Positions 17,107-28,525 of a stretch of 64,000 bases of DNA are shown piece by piece. Made by a program: the position numbers and the translations under genes. The stretch lies in the NCBI RefSeq assembly GCF_024345495.1, contig NZ_JAGQBF010000003.1, positions 1-64,000 on the forward strand, given 5' to 3'. Source of the DNA: Synechococcus sp. RedBA-s. GTDB taxonomy: Bacteria > Cyanobacteriota > Cyanobacteriia > PCC-6307 > Cyanobiaceae. The first letter of the stretch is position 1, and each line of letters starts with the position of its first letter. The notes under the pieces are model-generated. The model saw nothing but the letters and a program-made list of their open reading frames with translations. It made no database searches and was not told the origin of the DNA.

Positions 17107-17946
17107 TCAGATCAGGGGCGAAAGTTGCGGCTTGCGCTCCGAGTAAATGAGAGCGTGAAGCTCAGGGTCCTGCATGTAGCTGAGGATGCGAGCGGGGTAA
17201 TCCAGCTTGCCGTTGTGCAGGTAGGCGAGGGTGGCCAGTGCCTTGGCATCGCGGGGGCTGCCGCTGGCCTGCAGGGGGTGGCCGGGCAGGCCCAGTTCGC
17301 GACTCAGCCGGGCGAACTTGCCCACCAGGAGCGACACATTGCGGTCTGGATCGAGCAACTCCTGCCGTGCGGCGTAGATCTGATCGGGACTGGGATCGGC
17401 GGGGAGCAGGCCCTGATGAATCAGTTCACCAATGCCGAGCTGGGCGGGTCCATGGGTGCTGAACAGACCCGACTGGGCGGCCAGGGGCAGGTCTTCGCCG
17501 GGTTTGGCGTGCTGGATCTCATCAAAGAGCACGGCCGCCACCAGCATCGGGTTGATGCCCTGTCGACGGCTTTCCTTCAGGATCGTGGGTCTCAGTTCCT
17601 CTAGTCGCTCCACGGTGCGGGCCCGCAGGGGCGTGAGCTGATCGAGCCCCCGGGTGAACAGCTGGGCCAGCGGCGCCTGGGGTCCGTGCACACCGAAGCG
17701 GCGCTGCAGTTCCCTGAGTTCTTCAGGGCTGAAATCGATGGGATCGGGACGCTGACCCTCGCTGGTGAAGGCGTTTGGGTCAGTGCTGTCGCTGCTGAGG
17801 CTGGCGGTGAGGCCGGGCTCGGTGAGCAGCGGGATACTTGAGCGGGAGGAGTGTGGGGAGGCTGAAGCGAGGATGAGCAGCGAAAGGGCGGAGGCCAGGG
17901 AAACAACCCAGTGTTTCGCTTCACCCCTGCGGAAGAACGAAGCCAT
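17107..17946 (-). CDS. Putative exported lysozyme/transglycosylase-like protein
   Basis: A 279-residue protein. The start at ATG 17946 gives MASFFRRGEAKHW followed by a hydrophobic stretch (VVSLASALSLLILASAS), a plausible signal peptide. The frame extends upstream to 18165 but without conserved features. The region KESRRQGINPMLVAAVLFDEIQH resembles the helical catalytic entry of lysozyme-like folds (helix with Asp-Glu), and a second helical block containing GPAQLGIGELI resembles the substrate-cleft segment of transglycosylases. The enzyme assignment is therefore tentative. It is convergent with the peptidoglycan amidase, which supports a cell-wall role. Confidence 0.6.
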   Translation of the reverse strand: MASFFRRGEAKHWVVSLASALSLLILASASPHSSRSSIPLLTEPGLTASLSSDSTDPNAFTSEGQRPDPIDFSPEELRELQRRFGVHGPQAPLAQLFTRGLDQLTPLRARTVERLEELRPTILKESRRQGINPMLVAAVLFDEIQHAKPGEDLPLAAQSGLFSTHGPAQLGIGELIHQGLLPADPSPDQIYAARQELLDPDRNVSLLVGKFARLSRELGLPGHPLQASGSPRDAKALATLAYLHNGKLDYPARILSYMQDPELHALIYSERKPQLSPLI

Positions 17947-18163
17947 CGAGGGCCGTGGGGTCAAGGAAATCCGCCAAACCAAATATTTCTTGAAGATTAA
18001 CGGCTCAACCTGAACATCTCCACTGCTGGGGTCGTTTGTGTTTCCGTCCATACCAAGCGCCCGGATCTGTCGTCTTCGGTGTGGCATGGCACCCCTGCGC
18101 TTCCTTGCGGGCCCTTCCAGGGATAGCTTCAGCCTCGGCAGCCGATTCGTGAAACCCGCCCGC

Positions 18164-19765
18164 ATGACGACGCTTCCGGATTACAGCATTCATGAACCCC
18201 AGATTCAGTGGCAGCGGTTCTGCGCCCTGCTCTGGCACGACGACGACCTGGGTGTCTGGGTTGATGTCAGCCGGATGGCGCTCAACCAAACCCATCTCGA
18301 CGCCTTGGAGCCGGCCTTCGCTCGAGCTTTTGCGGCGATGCAGGCTCTGGAGTCGGGAGCGATCGCCAATCCCGATGAAGGGCGTCAGGTGGGCCACTAC
18401 TGGCTGCGGACTCCTGAACTGGCGCCCGATCCCCAGGCGGCGGCCCACATCCAGGCCGAGGTGGAGCGGATCGATGCCTTCGGTCAGCGGGTGATTGGCG
18501 GCGCCTGCTCGGCGCCCTCGGGAAAGCCCTTCACCGATGTGCTCTGGATCGGCATCGGTGGCTCAGGTCTGGGCCCTTTGCTCATCCTGCGCGCTCTCAA
18601 GCAGGAGGGGGTGGGGCTGCCGTTCCACTTCTTCGACAACGTTGATCCCCAGGGGATGAGCCACACCCTCGCGTGCCTCGGCGATCGGCTGCGCACCACC
18701 CTGGTGGTGGTGGTAAGTAAGTCTGGAGGCACGCCCGAGCCCCGCCTGGGCATGGAGCAGGCCCGGGCTCGGCTGGAGTCCCTCGGCGGAAGCTGGGCCC
18801 CGCAGGCGGTAGCCGTCACCCTGGTGGGCTCCCAGCTGGATCAGCGGGCCGAGGCCGAGGGCTGGCTGGCCCGCTTCGACATGTTCGATTGGGTGGGGGG
18901 ACGCACCAGCATCACCAGCGCCGTGGGTCTGCTGCCGGCGGCCCTGATCGGCGCCGATCTCCACGGCTTCCTGGAAGGGGCGGCCCGGATGGATGCGGCC
19001 ACCCGCGTGGTCAACCTGCGCCGCAACCCGGCGGCCCTGATGGCGGCGGCCTGGCATGTGGCTGGTGGCGGTGTCGGTGGGCGCGACATGGTGGTGCTTC
19101 CCTATCGCGACCGGCTGGAGGTCTTCAGCCGCTACCTGCAGCAGCTGGTGATGGAGTCGCTGGGCAAGCGGCTCGATCGCGATGGCCGCGAGGTGCATCA
19201 GGGGATTGCTGTCTATGGCAACAAGGGCTCCACTGATCAGCACGCCTATGTGCAGCAGCTCCGTGATGGGGTCGATAACTTCTTCGTCACCTTCATCGAA
19301 GCCCTCGATGATCCGGCTGATGTGGCCCCTGTTGACGGGGACTATCCCGGCGACTTCCTCGATGGATTTCTGCAGGGCACTCGCTCCGCTCTCACAGAGG
19401 GTGGGCGCCAGAGCCTTTCGATTAGCCTGCGGCGCTTCGATGCCCGCAGCCTGGGGGCGCTGGTGGCCCTGTTCGAGCGAGCCGTGGGCCTCTACGCCGA
19501 GCTGGTGAACGTGAATGCCTACGACCAGCCCGGGGTGGAGGCGGGCAAGAAGGCCGCCGCCACGATCCTGGAGCTCCAGGTCCGGGTGGAGGTGTTGCTG
19601 GCCGATGGGAAACCCCGCTCAGTGGCGGCGATCCAGGGGGAGCTGCAGCTCCCCAGCCCCGAGGCGGCCTTCTGGATCCTGCGCCACCTCTGCGGCAATG
19701 ACCGCGGCTTCAGCGCCGAAGGCGACTGGGGCGATCCGGCGGGCCTGGTGTTCCGGAAGGTATGA
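18164..19765 (+). CDS. pgi: Glucose-6-phosphate isomerase
   Basis: A 533-residue enzyme interconverting glucose-6-phosphate and fructose-6-phosphate, used in glycolysis, gluconeogenesis and the oxidative pentose phosphate route. Two SIS-type domains are visible; the first has IGIGGSGLGPLLI and VVSKSGGTPEP, which bind the sugar phosphate. The C-terminal block YDQPGVEAGKKAA carries the conserved catalytic Lys. ATG 18164 (MTTLPDYSI) is preferred over in-frame upstream starts because family proteins begin there. It is divergent from the exported lysozyme-like gene, with 217 bases between containing no recognisable gene. Confidence 0.95.
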   Translation: MTTLPDYSIHEPQIQWQRFCALLWHDDDLGVWVDVSRMALNQTHLDALEPAFARAFAAMQALESGAIANPDEGRQVGHYWLRTPELAPDPQAAAHIQAEVERIDAFGQRVIGGACSAPSGKPFTDVLWIGIGGSGLGPLLILRALKQEGVGLPFHFFDNVDPQGMSHTLACLGDRLRTTLVVVVSKSGGTPEPRLGMEQARARLESLGGSWAPQAVAVTLVGSQLDQRAEAEGWLARFDMFDWVGGRTSITSAVGLLPAALIGADLHGFLEGAARMDAATRVVNLRRNPAALMAAAWHVAGGGVGGRDMVVLPYRDRLEVFSRYLQQLVMESLGKRLDRDGREVHQGIAVYGNKGSTDQHAYVQQLRDGVDNFFVTFIEALDDPADVAPVDGDYPGDFLDGFLQGTRSALTEGGRQSLSISLRRFDARSLGALVALFERAVGLYAELVNVNAYDQPGVEAGKKAAATILELQVRVEVLLADGKPRSVAAIQGELQLPSPEAAFWILRHLCGNDRGFSAEGDWGDPAGLVFRKV

Positions 19766-20934
<1,169 letters not shown>

Positions 20935-20935
<1 letters not shown>

Positions 20936-21810
20936 TGGACGCCTCCCCCCCCCCGCCGAGCCAGCTCAGACAGCTCGGCGAGAATCGCTGCTTCGGCGGC
21001 CTTCATCGGCGCTACCGGCACCATTCCGAGGTGCTGGCTTGCGAGATGACCCTGGCGGTGTATCTGCCGCCCCAGGCCCTCTCAGGAGCCGCCGTGCCGG
21101 CCTTGTACTGGCTCTCGGGGCTCACCTGCACAGATGAGAACGTCATGCAGAAGGCCGGGGCCCAGCGGCTGGCCGCCAGCCTCGGCCTGGCTCTGATCGC
21201 TCCCGACACCAGCCCCCGGGGCCCCGAGGTGCCGGGCGATCCTGATGGGGCCTGGGATTTCGGACACGGGGCCGGCTTCTATCTCAATGCCAGCGAGGAG
21301 CCCTGGGCGCGCCACTACCGCATGCACGACTACGTGGTGGAGGAGCTGCCGGCGCTGCTGGAGCGGCAGCTGCCCCTCAACGGCCGCCGCGGCATCAGTG
21401 GCCATTCGATGGGGGGCCATGGCGCCCTGGTCTGTGCCCTGCGTCATCCCGGGCTGTACGAGTCGGTATCGGCCTTTGCGCCGATCAGCCACCCCAGCCG
21501 CTGCCCCTGGGGTGAGAAGGCCTTCAGCCGCTATCTCGGTGCCGATCGCTCCCGCTGGAGGGCCTGGGATGCCTGCGAGCTGATCGCCTCAGCGCAGGAG
21601 CGGCTGCCGCTGCTGATCGATCAGGGTCTCGACGACCCCTTCCTGGAGAGCCAGCTGCGGCCTGAGGATCTGGAGGCGGCGGCCCGGGCCGTGGGCCACC
21701 CGCTGCTGCTGAGGCGCCAGCCGGGCTACGACCACAGCTACTTCTTCATCGCCAGCTTCATCGACGACCACCTGCGCCACCACGGCTCGGCACTGCTGGG
21801 TGAGGCCTAG
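20935..21810 (+). CDS. fghA: S-formylglutathione hydrolase
   Basis: A 291-residue alpha/beta hydrolase that releases formate and glutathione from S-formylglutathione. The nucleophile Ser is in GHSMGGHGAL, with the catalytic Asp in LLIDQGLDDPFL and the catalytic His in GYDHSYFFIASFIDDHL. The oxyanion segment LSGLTCTDENV and DTSPRG are typical of the esterase D family. It is translationally coupled to the dehydrogenase upstream. It is convergent with leuS, ten bases between stops. Confidence 0.95.
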
Positions 21811-21820
21811 GGCACCGGGC

Positions 21821-24511
21821 TTAGGGCACCAGGTTGACGAGCTTGCCGGGCACCACGATCACGCGGCGCGGCGCCTGGCCATCCAGCCACTTGAGGGCGA
21901 TGTCGCTCTCGAGGGCCAGCCGCTCCAGGGTGGCGGCATCGGCATCGGCGGGCACCTCCAGCTGGCCTCGCACCTTGCCCTTCACCTGGATCACCAGGGG
22001 CACGGTGTCCTGGATCAGGGCGCTGAGGTCGGCCACCGGCCACCGCTGGCTGTGCACGCTGCCGTCTCCACCCAAGCGAACCCAGAGCTCCTCGGCCAGG
22101 TGGGGCGCGAAGGGGGCCAGCAGGATCACCAGGGCGCCCAGGGCTTCGATCGCCACGGCTTCGCCCACCGCCTCCAGCTGCGTCGCCATGGCGTTGCTGA
22201 GCTTCATCAGCTCCGAGACGGCGGTGTTGAACTGGTAGTGGCCTGGGGCGAGGTCGTCGTCGATGGCGGCGATGGCGCCGTGGACCGCCCGGCGCAGGGC
22301 CTGTTCAGCCGGGCTGCTGGCCATCGGGATTGGGCTTGGGCTGCCTGTACCGGGCAGGCGCAATTCGCGGGCCACGGCCCCATCCACCAGCCGCCACAGC
22401 CGCTGCAGGAAGCGGAACTGCCCCTCCACATCGGCGTCGTCCCACTCCAGATCCTTCTCCGGCGGCGCCTTGAAGAGGATGAACATGCGGGCGGTGTCGG
22501 CCCCGTAGCGGTCGATCACCACGGCCGGATCGACGCCGTTGCCCTTCGACTTGGACATCTTCTCGAAGAAGGTGTCGAGCCGCTCGCCATCGATCGGATC
22601 GCGGGGATCGCTGGGATCGGCGACATCGGCCGGTGCCACGTATTTGCCGGTCTGCGGGTTCTTGTAGGTGATGGCCTGCACCATCCCCTGGGTGAGCAGG
22701 CGCTGGAAGGGTTCATCGAAGCTGAGTAGGCCCCGGTCGCGCAGCACCTTGGTGAAGAAGCGGGAATAGAGCAGGTGCAGGATCGCGTGCTCGATGCCGC
22801 CCACGTACTGGTCCACGGGCATCCAGCGGTCGGCCGCGGCGCGCTCAAAGGGAAGGTGGCTGTTGTGGGGATCGCTGTAGCGCAGGTAGTACCACGACGA
22901 GCAGATGAAGGTGTCCATCGTGTCGGTCTCCCGCCGGGCGGGCTGGCCGCAGCAGGGGCAGGCCACGTTCACCCAGCTCTCCAGTTGTGTCAGGGGTGAG
23001 CCGCCTTTGCCGCTGAAGGCCAGATCCCTGGGCAGCTCCACCGGCAGCTGCTCCGCCGGCACCGGCACCACACCGCAGCTGCCGCAGTGGATCATCGGGA
23101 TCGGGCAGCCCCAGTAGCGCTGGCGGGAGATCAGCCAGTCGCGCAGGCGATAGCTCACCTTGCCCTCACCCCAGCCCTGCTCTTCGGCCAGGGCCACGAT
23201 CCCGGCGCGGGCTTCGGCGACCTCGAGGCCATCGAAGGGTCCGGAGTGCACCAGGCGTCCGCCCGCCGTCCAGGCGCCGCCGTCATAGGCCTGCTCCTGG
23301 GCTCCTTCGGGCACGATCACCCGCTTCACCGGCAGCTCGTACTGGCGGGCGAAGACGAAATCACGCTGGTCGTGGGCGGGAACCCCCATCACGGCGCCGC
23401 TGCCGTAGTCGGCCAGGACGTAATCGGCAATCCAGAGGGGAATCGCTTCGCCGTTGAAGGGATTGCGCACGCTGGTGCCCAGGGGTACACCGCGCTTGGG
23501 CTGGTCCTCGGCGGTGCGCTCCAGTTCGCTCTGGTCGCTGACCAGATCACAGAAGGCCTCCACCGCCAGGCGCTGTTCGGGGGCGGTGAGGCGGGCCACC
23601 AGCGGGTGCTCGGGGGCCAGCACCAGATAGCTCACCCCGTACACCGTGTCGGGGCGGGTGGTGAAGACCGTGATCGAGTGGTCTGAGTCCCCATCTCCGC
23701 CGGCGGTTGTGCTGGCGGCTCCTGCTGCCGGGAGGATCGGAAAGTGCAGCTGGGCCCCCACCGAGCGGCCGATCCAGTTCGCCTGCATCGTGCGCACCCG
23801 CTCCGGCCAGCCGTCGAGCTGGTCGAGGTCATCGAGCAGGGCTTCGGCGTAGTCGGTGATGCGCAGGAACCACTGGCGCAGCTGTCGCTTCTCCACCTTC
23901 GCCCCGGAGCGCCAGGAGCGGCCCTCGCCGTCCACCTGCTCATTGGCCAGCACCGTCTGATCGATCGGATCCCAGTTGACCGTCGCTTCCTTGCGGTAGG
24001 CCAGCCCCGCCTCGTGGAACTGGAGGAACAGCCACTGGGTCCAGCGGTAATAGTCGGCGTGACAGGTGGCCACCTCGCGGTCCCAGTCGATCGAGAGGCC
24101 GAGGCGCTGAAGCTGGGCGCGCATCTGGGCGATGTTGGCGTCGGTCCAGTCGCCGGGATCCACGCCCCGCTCGATCGCCGCGTTCTCCGCCGGCAGACCG
24201 AAGGCATCCCAGCCCATCGGATGCAGCACCCTGCGGCCACGCAGCCGCTGTACCCGGGCGATCACATCGGTGATCACGTAGTTGCGCACATGGCCCATGT
24301 GCAGGTTCCCCGATGGATAGGGGAACATCGAGAGGGCGTAGAAGGTGTCGTCGCCGCTGCCGCTGGCCTCGCCGTCGCCGCCGGCTTCCGGTGTTCGGTG
24401 CAGACCCTGCTCCTGCCAGCGCTGCTGCCAGGAGGCCTCGATCGCCTCGGGGTGGTAGCGGCTGGCCTCCGTGCTGGAGCCGGCGCTGGATCGGGTGTCG
24501 GGCTCGGCCAT
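21821..24511 (-). CDS. leuS: Leucyl-tRNA synthetase
   Basis: An 896-residue class I synthetase. The HIGH-type motif is HMGH at residues 71-74 (within [14 protein letters not shown]) and KMSKS is at 651-655. The CP1 editing domain includes the threonine-rich [15 protein letters not shown] region. Zinc-binding-like cysteines appear in HCGSCGVVP and CPCCGQ. ATG 24511 (MAEPDTRSS) is the preferred start; the frame reaches 24598 but the extra residues are basic and not conserved in type. It is downstream of hfq on the same strand, 83 bases apart. Confidence 0.96.
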   Translation of the reverse strand: MAEPDTRSSAGSSTEASRYHPEAIEASWQQRWQEQGLHRTPEAGGDGEASGSGDDTFYALSMFPYPSGNLHMGHVRNYVITDVIARVQRLRGRRVLHPMGWDAFGLPAENAAIERGVDPGDWTDANIAQMRAQLQRLGLSIDWDREVATCHADYYRWTQWLFLQFHEAGLAYRKEATVNWDPIDQTVLANEQVDGEGRSWRSGAKVEKRQLRQWFLRITDYAEALLDDLDQLDGWPERVRTMQANWIGRSVGAQLHFPILPAAGAASTTAGGDGDSDHSITVFTTRPDTVYGVSYLVLAPEHPLVARLTAPEQRLAVEAFCDLVSDQSELERTAEDQPKRGVPLGTSVRNPFNGEAIPLWIADYVLADYGSGAVMGVPAHDQRDFVFARQYELPVKRVIVPEGAQEQAYDGGAWTAGGRLVHSGPFDGLEVAEARAGIVALAEEQGWGEGKVSYRLRDWLISRQRYWGCPIPMIHCGSCGVVPVPAEQLPVELPRDLAFSGKGGSPLTQLESWVNVACPCCGQPARRETDTMDTFICSSWYYLRYSDPHNSHLPFERAAADRWMPVDQYVGGIEHAILHLLYSRFFTKVLRDRGLLSFDEPFQRLLTQGMVQAITYKNPQTGKYVAPADVADPSDPRDPIDGERLDTFFEKMSKSKGNGVDPAVVIDRYGADTARMFILFKAPPEKDLEWDDADVEGQFRFLQRLWRLVDGAVARELRLPGTGSPSPIPMASSPAEQALRRAVHGAIAAIDDDLAPGHYQFNTAVSELMKLSNAMATQLEAVGEAVAIEALGALVILLAPFAPHLAEELWVRLGGDGSVHSQRWPVADLSALIQDTVPLVIQVKGKVRGQLEVPADADAATLERLALESDIALKWLDGQAPRRVIVVPGKLVNLVP

Positions 24512-24594
24512 GTTCCGGGGTCGGCCGGTTCGCATCAGCCGTTGGGTGCGTGGCTGTGATCGTGCCACAGCCCCCAGGTCTGCTTCTCGCAGGG

Positions 24595-24816
24595 TCACTC
24601 CAGAGGTTGGATCGTTTCGAGGGCGCTGCGGCGGATCAGCACGGGCTGCTGAGCGTCGGCGGGCCGCAGGGCCAGAAACTCGGGGTCCTGCCAGTCGAGG
24701 CAGCCTTCGAGCTGCTCGCCGCCGGGGAAGCGAACCCTCAGGGGCGTGCGCTGGCGGACCCAGTTCTGGAGGAGACGCACTCCGGGCAGGCTCGAATCCA
24801 GGGTTTGGGTCTCCAT
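24595..24816 (-). CDS. hfq: Cyanobacterial-type Hfq
   Basis: A 73-residue Sm-like protein. It has the layout of cyanobacterial Hfq: [19 protein letters not shown] (N-terminal helix and first strand), then [14 protein letters not shown] and a final strand with [14 protein letters not shown]. The KH motif of enterobacterial Hfq is missing and the second Sm motif is divergent, as is usual in cyanobacteria, where Hfq binds RNA poorly and instead interacts with the type IV pilus base. That role is known from Synechocystis and only inferred here. It is divergent from dapF, a neighbourhood I recall as conserved in cyanobacteria. Confidence 0.85.
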   Translation of the reverse strand: METQTLDSSLPGVRLLQNWVRQRTPLRVRFPGGEQLEGCLDWQDPEFLALRPADAQQPVLIRRSALETIQPLE

Positions 24817-24840
24817 AGGATTCAGATTATGTGCATCGGG

Positions 24841-25953
24841 ATGAGGGCCGTGCTGGCATTCAGCAAGTACCAGGGGCTGGGCAACGACTTTCTGCTGCTG
24901 GACGGGCGCGAGGCTGCCGATCCCCAGGAGCTGTTCGGCCTCGATCAGGAGCGGGTGCGCTGGATCTGCGACCGGCGTTTCGGCGTGGGCGGTGATGGGC
25001 TGATCCTCGCTTTGCCCCCCGAGGGGGAAGGGGAGCTGCGCATGCGCATCTTCAATGCCGACGGCAGCGAAGCGGAGATGTGCGGAAACGGCATCCGCTG
25101 CCTGGCCCGTTTCCTGGCCGACAGCGACGGCGATTCAGCCGGTAGGACCTGGCAGGTGGAGACCATGGCCGGCCGGATGGTGCCCGAACTGCTGGCCGAT
25201 GGCGCGGTGCGCGTCGACATGGGGGAGCCGTTCCTGCAGCCCGAGCAGGTGCCCACCACCCTGGAGACCGGCCCGGCCGGACTGCCCCAGGGGGAGCTGG
25301 AGGTGGAGGGGGTCCGCTTTGCGGTGGCGGCCGCCGGCATGGGCAATCCCCACGTGGTGATCCCAGTGGCGGAGCTCGAAGCGGTGGACCTGGAGCGCTT
25401 CGGCCCCCTGCTGGAGCAGCACCCTGTTTTCCCGGCTCGCACCAACGTCCATTTCGTCCAGGCGCTCAGCTCCGAACACCTGGTGATGCGCGTCTGGGAG
25501 CGGGGCGCCGGCCCCACTCTGGCCTGTGGCACCGGCGCCTGCGCCACCCTGGTGGTCTGCCATCGCCTCGGCCTGAGTGCCCGCTCGGCCCGGCTGGATC
25601 TGCCCGGCGGCTCCCTCTGGATCGACTGGGACCCGGGCACGAACCATCTGTTCATGACGGGCCCCGCGGAACCGGTGTTCGACGGAGTGCTGGCGCCACC
25701 CAGTGAGCCGGCCGCTGCGCCGGAACCTGCTCCAGTGGCGGCGGCCGATGAGTTCAGTTGCGCCACGGCCTGCACGGACGGCTGCCAGCGGCCCGATGAC
25801 TGCCCCAGCGCCGAGGCCCGCCGACGGGTGGAGGTGCTGCTGCAGAGCCACTCCCTCGATGATCTGGTGTCCCTGGCGGCCCAGACTCTGGAGGCCCGCA
25901 GCCAGGCCCGCCTCAGCCGCGACACCGCCGGCCCCGACCGCCAGGTTCTGTGA
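24841..25953 (+). CDS. dapF: Diaminopimelate epimerase with a Cys-rich C-terminal extension
   Basis: Converts LL- to meso-diaminopimelate for lysine and peptidoglycan. The two catalytic cysteines are Cys81 (EMCGNGIRC) and Cys229 (LACGTGACA). The standard fold ends near residue 285 (TGPAEPVFDGVL). It is followed by about 85 extra residues: an Ala/Pro-rich linker, then four cysteines spaced C-x3-C-x3-C-x5-C (residues 307, 311, 315, 321) and a predicted helical segment. This tail is not part of the standard epimerase. Starts at ATG 24829, ATG 24841 or GTG 24850 are possible; 24841 is used. GTGA overlap links it to the cysteine desulfurase. Confidence 0.93.
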   Translation: MRAVLAFSKYQGLGNDFLLLDGREAADPQELFGLDQERVRWICDRRFGVGGDGLILALPPEGEGELRMRIFNADGSEAEMCGNGIRCLARFLADSDGDSAGRTWQVETMAGRMVPELLADGAVRVDMGEPFLQPEQVPTTLETGPAGLPQGELEVEGVRFAVAAAGMGNPHVVIPVAELEAVDLERFGPLLEQHPVFPARTNVHFVQALSSEHLVMRVWERGAGPTLACGTGACATLVVCHRLGLSARSARLDLPGGSLWIDWDPGTNHLFMTGPAEPVFDGVLAPPSEPAAAPEPAPVAAADEFSCATACTDGCQRPDDCPSAEARRRVEVLLQSHSLDDLVSLAAQTLEARSQARLSRDTAGPDRQVL

Positions 25954-27143
25954 CGTTGGCTGGCGTAACCGCCCCTGCTGCTCAGCCGCTCTACCTCGAT
26001 GCCTCGGCTGGTGCGCCCCCGGCCGAGGCGGTGCTGGAGGCCATGACCGCCGCCACGGCCAGCGCCTGGGCCAACCCCTCAAGCCTGCATGGCTATGGGC
26101 TGGCGGCGGCCGACTCGCTCGAGCGCAGCCGTCAGACAATCGCCGCCCTGCTCGGTGCTGAGGCCCAGCAGCTCACCTTCTGCTCCGGGGGCACCGAGGC
26201 GGCTCACCTGGCGCTGCTGGGGGCGGCCGCGGCCCTGCCCCCCGGCCGGCTGCTGATCTCGGCGGTGGAGCATCCGGCGGTGCAGGCTGCTGCCGCGCGC
26301 TTGATCGGCTCGGGCTGGAGCCTGGAGCGCCTGCCGGTGGATCAGCTGGGCCGACTGCGGCTGGACCGGCTCGAAGCCCTGCTGGAGCCACCCACGCGGC
26401 TGGTGTCGTTGATCTGGGGCCAGAGCGAGGTGGGTACCCTGCAGCCGTTGCAGGCCATCGCTGAGCGCTGCCGGCGGGCCGGCGTGATCCTGCACAGCGA
26501 TGCGGTGCAGGTGGTGGGCCATCGCTCCATCGACTTCGCGTCGCTGGAGGTGGATCTCCTCAGTTTCACGGCCCACAAGCTGCAGGGACCCCGGGGTATC
26601 GGTGCCCTGTTGGCCCGTCCCGGCCTGGAGCTGCGGCCGTTGATCGAGGGCGGCGGTCAGGAGGGAGGGCTGCGCTCCGGCACCGAGCCGGTGGTGCTGG
26701 CGGCGGGATTCGCCCGGGCCCTGCAGCTGGCCCAGCGGCGGCTGGAGCAGCACGTCGGCCGCGATCCCCTGGAGCCCTGGCGAGACCATCTCTGGCAGTC
26801 TCTGCGGGCCCTGGGCGGTGTGGAGCTCACCGGCTGCCCCAGCGAGCGCTTGCCCCACCACCTCAGTGTGCTGGTGCGCGATCGGGCCGGTCGCCCCCTG
26901 CCCGGCCGCCGGCTGGTGCAGGCCCTCTGGCGTGAGGGCCTGGCTGTGAGCAGCGGCAGTGCTTGTCAGGGGGGGCGGGCCGGTGGCAGCCCTGTGCTGC
27001 GGGCCATGGGCTACCCGCCCGAGCTGGCGGCCAGCGGGTTGCGCCTCAGCCTGGGGCCCTGGTTGAGCGAGGAGCAGCTCCACTCCGTCCCCTCCCGCTT
27101 CGAGCGGGCCCGCCTGGCCGTGGCAGCGGCAGAGCCTGGGTAG
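25950..27143 (+). CDS. Cysteine desulfurase (NifS/IscS-like)
   Basis: A 397-residue PLP enzyme that removes sulfur from cysteine for Fe-S clusters or other sulfur transfer. The PLP lysine is Lys210 in TAHKLQGPRG, the PLP-stacking His is in SAVEHPAV, and the catalytic persulfide Cys is Cys339 in SSGSACQGG. The short active-site loop and NifS-like sequence suggest group I. GTG 25950 overlaps the dapF stop by four bases. No iscU/sufE-type scaffold is adjacent, unless the Cys-rich DapF tail is relevant. Confidence 0.92.
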   Translation: MTLAGVTAPAAQPLYLDASAGAPPAEAVLEAMTAATASAWANPSSLHGYGLAAADSLERSRQTIAALLGAEAQQLTFCSGGTEAAHLALLGAAAALPPGRLLISAVEHPAVQAAAARLIGSGWSLERLPVDQLGRLRLDRLEALLEPPTRLVSLIWGQSEVGTLQPLQAIAERCRRAGVILHSDAVQVVGHRSIDFASLEVDLLSFTAHKLQGPRGIGALLARPGLELRPLIEGGGQEGGLRSGTEPVVLAAGFARALQLAQRRLEQHVGRDPLEPWRDHLWQSLRALGGVELTGCPSERLPHHLSVLVRDRAGRPLPGRRLVQALWREGLAVSSGSACQGGRAGGSPVLRAMGYPPELAASGLRLSLGPWLSEEQLHSVPSRFERARLAVAAAEPG

Positions 27144-27171
27144 GGTCGCGAGGCTTCACTAGAGGTTTCGC

Positions 27172-27870
27172 GTGCTTCCTGCCGATCTGCGCAGCGCCGA
27201 AGGTGAGGCGGTGCTGGCCCTGAACGAGGCCCTGGCCCAGACCTCCAATGGTCGCTGGACCATGGAGCTGCGTTTTGAGGGGCTCAAACTGTTGCCCCTG
27301 GCCCTGAGGCTGCTGGCGGCCCTCAATCCCGCTGAGCGGCCGGCGCGCCTGCTCTTCCCCGATGCCGGTGCCGCCGCCCTGGCCCGCCGGGATGCCCCGG
27401 ATCTGGCCCCTCAGGTGGGCTCCCTGGGCGAGCAGCTGCGCCGTCAGGAGCAGGAGCAGGATCCCTCCGCCGGTGACCTGCTGGTGCTGGTGGAGCCCGC
27501 CCAGGCCGAGTACGAGGAGGTGGAGCGCCTCTGTCAGGCCCACCGTGGTGCGGTGGTGTTGCTGAACGGGCGGCTTGAGGATGCCGCCGTGGGCATCGGC
27601 AGCGTGGCCCGGGAGCGGCGGCGGGGCTTCCTGGCCACCTGGCGGGCGGCCTATGCCCTGTTGCCCCTGGAGAACGGTGCCCTTCGCCTGGCCTGTCCGG
27701 GCCCCTGGGAGCTTTACCGCCTCGATGCCGATGGCTACCGCCTTGCGGCCAGCTTCGATCTCAAACCCGACGCGGAGCAGCAGGCGGAGGCCCTGCGCTC
27801 TGAGCAGGGTCCTGATGTGGCGGAAGGTTTGCGGGCCCTCGACCGCTTCATCGGCAGCCTGAACAACTGA
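27172..27870 (+). CDS. DUF1995 family protein
   Basis: A 232-residue protein starting at GTG 27172 with MLPADLRSAEGEAVLALNEAL and a terminal block GLRALDRFIGSLNN. This layout matches the DUF1995 family found in cyanobacteria and plastids, whose plant members include LPA3-type photosystem assembly factors. It has no membrane segment. Residues LVLVEPAQAEYEEVERLC and AVVLLNGRLED fit an alpha/beta nucleotide-binding-like core. Molecular function unknown. It lies 28 bases after the cysteine desulfurase and may share its transcript. Confidence 0.78.
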   Translation: MLPADLRSAEGEAVLALNEALAQTSNGRWTMELRFEGLKLLPLALRLLAALNPAERPARLLFPDAGAAALARRDAPDLAPQVGSLGEQLRRQEQEQDPSAGDLLVLVEPAQAEYEEVERLCQAHRGAVVLLNGRLEDAAVGIGSVARERRRGFLATWRAAYALLPLENGALRLACPGPWELYRLDADGYRLAASFDLKPDAEQQAEALRSEQGPDVAEGLRALDRFIGSLNN

Positions 27871-27975
27871 AAACCCCAGGCGAGGCTGCCGCAGAGCCGT
27901 CCGCAGAGCCATTGGCGGTGCCCCCCTGGCCACAGTGGATCAGCCTCCTTAAAGTTGCGCGTCTGCCCACTGCCC

Positions 27976-28515
27976 ATGCCCCCTGAGTCCACCCCCGCTG
28001 CGCCGAGCGATTCCTCCCGCTGGAGCCTGGTCGACATCGGTGCGGGAGCAGCCGTGCTGTTGGCCATCGGTGGTGTCCTCTGGAGTCCGAAACTCAGTGG
28101 CGCAGTGGCTACTGCCACCGGGGCCCTGCAGCCGGTCACGGTGATCGTCGATGTGCGCGGCATTCCCTCCGCTGATCCTGAAGGGCTGATCGCCGCCGCC
28201 CGGGAGGAGGGCAAGGTGAGCATCGTGATCCGCAACCAACCGCACGGCACCGTCAAGCTCAAAGACCTGCAACGGCTGCAGCGCAAGTTGGTGGCCCTGC
28301 AACCCGACGGCAGCGTTGTCACGGCAGAGGATCCGAATCAGGCCCTGGTGGGGTCCCTTGATGCCCGCTTCGTTCTGGAAGGTCAGGGCCGCAAAACCGA
28401 GGGTGGCGTGGTTTTCGGCAATCAGAACCTCAAGATCGGCGCCCCGGTGGAACTGGAGGGTCGCAGTTACCGCCTCAACGGCTCCGTGAGTGGTCTTCTC
28501 CTTGGCAAATCCTGA
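27976..28515 (+). CDS. DUF4330 family membrane-anchored protein
   Basis: A 179-residue protein with one N-terminal hydrophobic segment (about residues 22-38, VDIGAGAAVLLAIGGVLW) and a soluble domain beginning VTVIVDVRGIPSADPEGLI. This resembles cyanobacterial DUF4330 proteins. Function unknown. ATG 27976 is chosen; the frame is open back to 27955 with a weaker start. The preceding 105 bases hold no recognisable gene. The next gene (dacB) follows ten bases after its stop. Confidence 0.75.
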   Translation: MPPESTPAAPSDSSRWSLVDIGAGAAVLLAIGGVLWSPKLSGAVATATGALQPVTVIVDVRGIPSADPEGLIAAAREEGKVSIVIRNQPHGTVKLKDLQRLQRKLVALQPDGSVVTAEDPNQALVGSLDARFVLEGQGRKTEGGVVFGNQNLKIGAPVELEGRSYRLNGSVSGLLLGKS

Positions 28516-28525
28516 GATTGTGATC

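Noticed and set aside
18038-18163. Longer start for pgi
   Set aside because: The additional 42 residues have no match to the family start; ATG 18164 gives the standard N-terminus.
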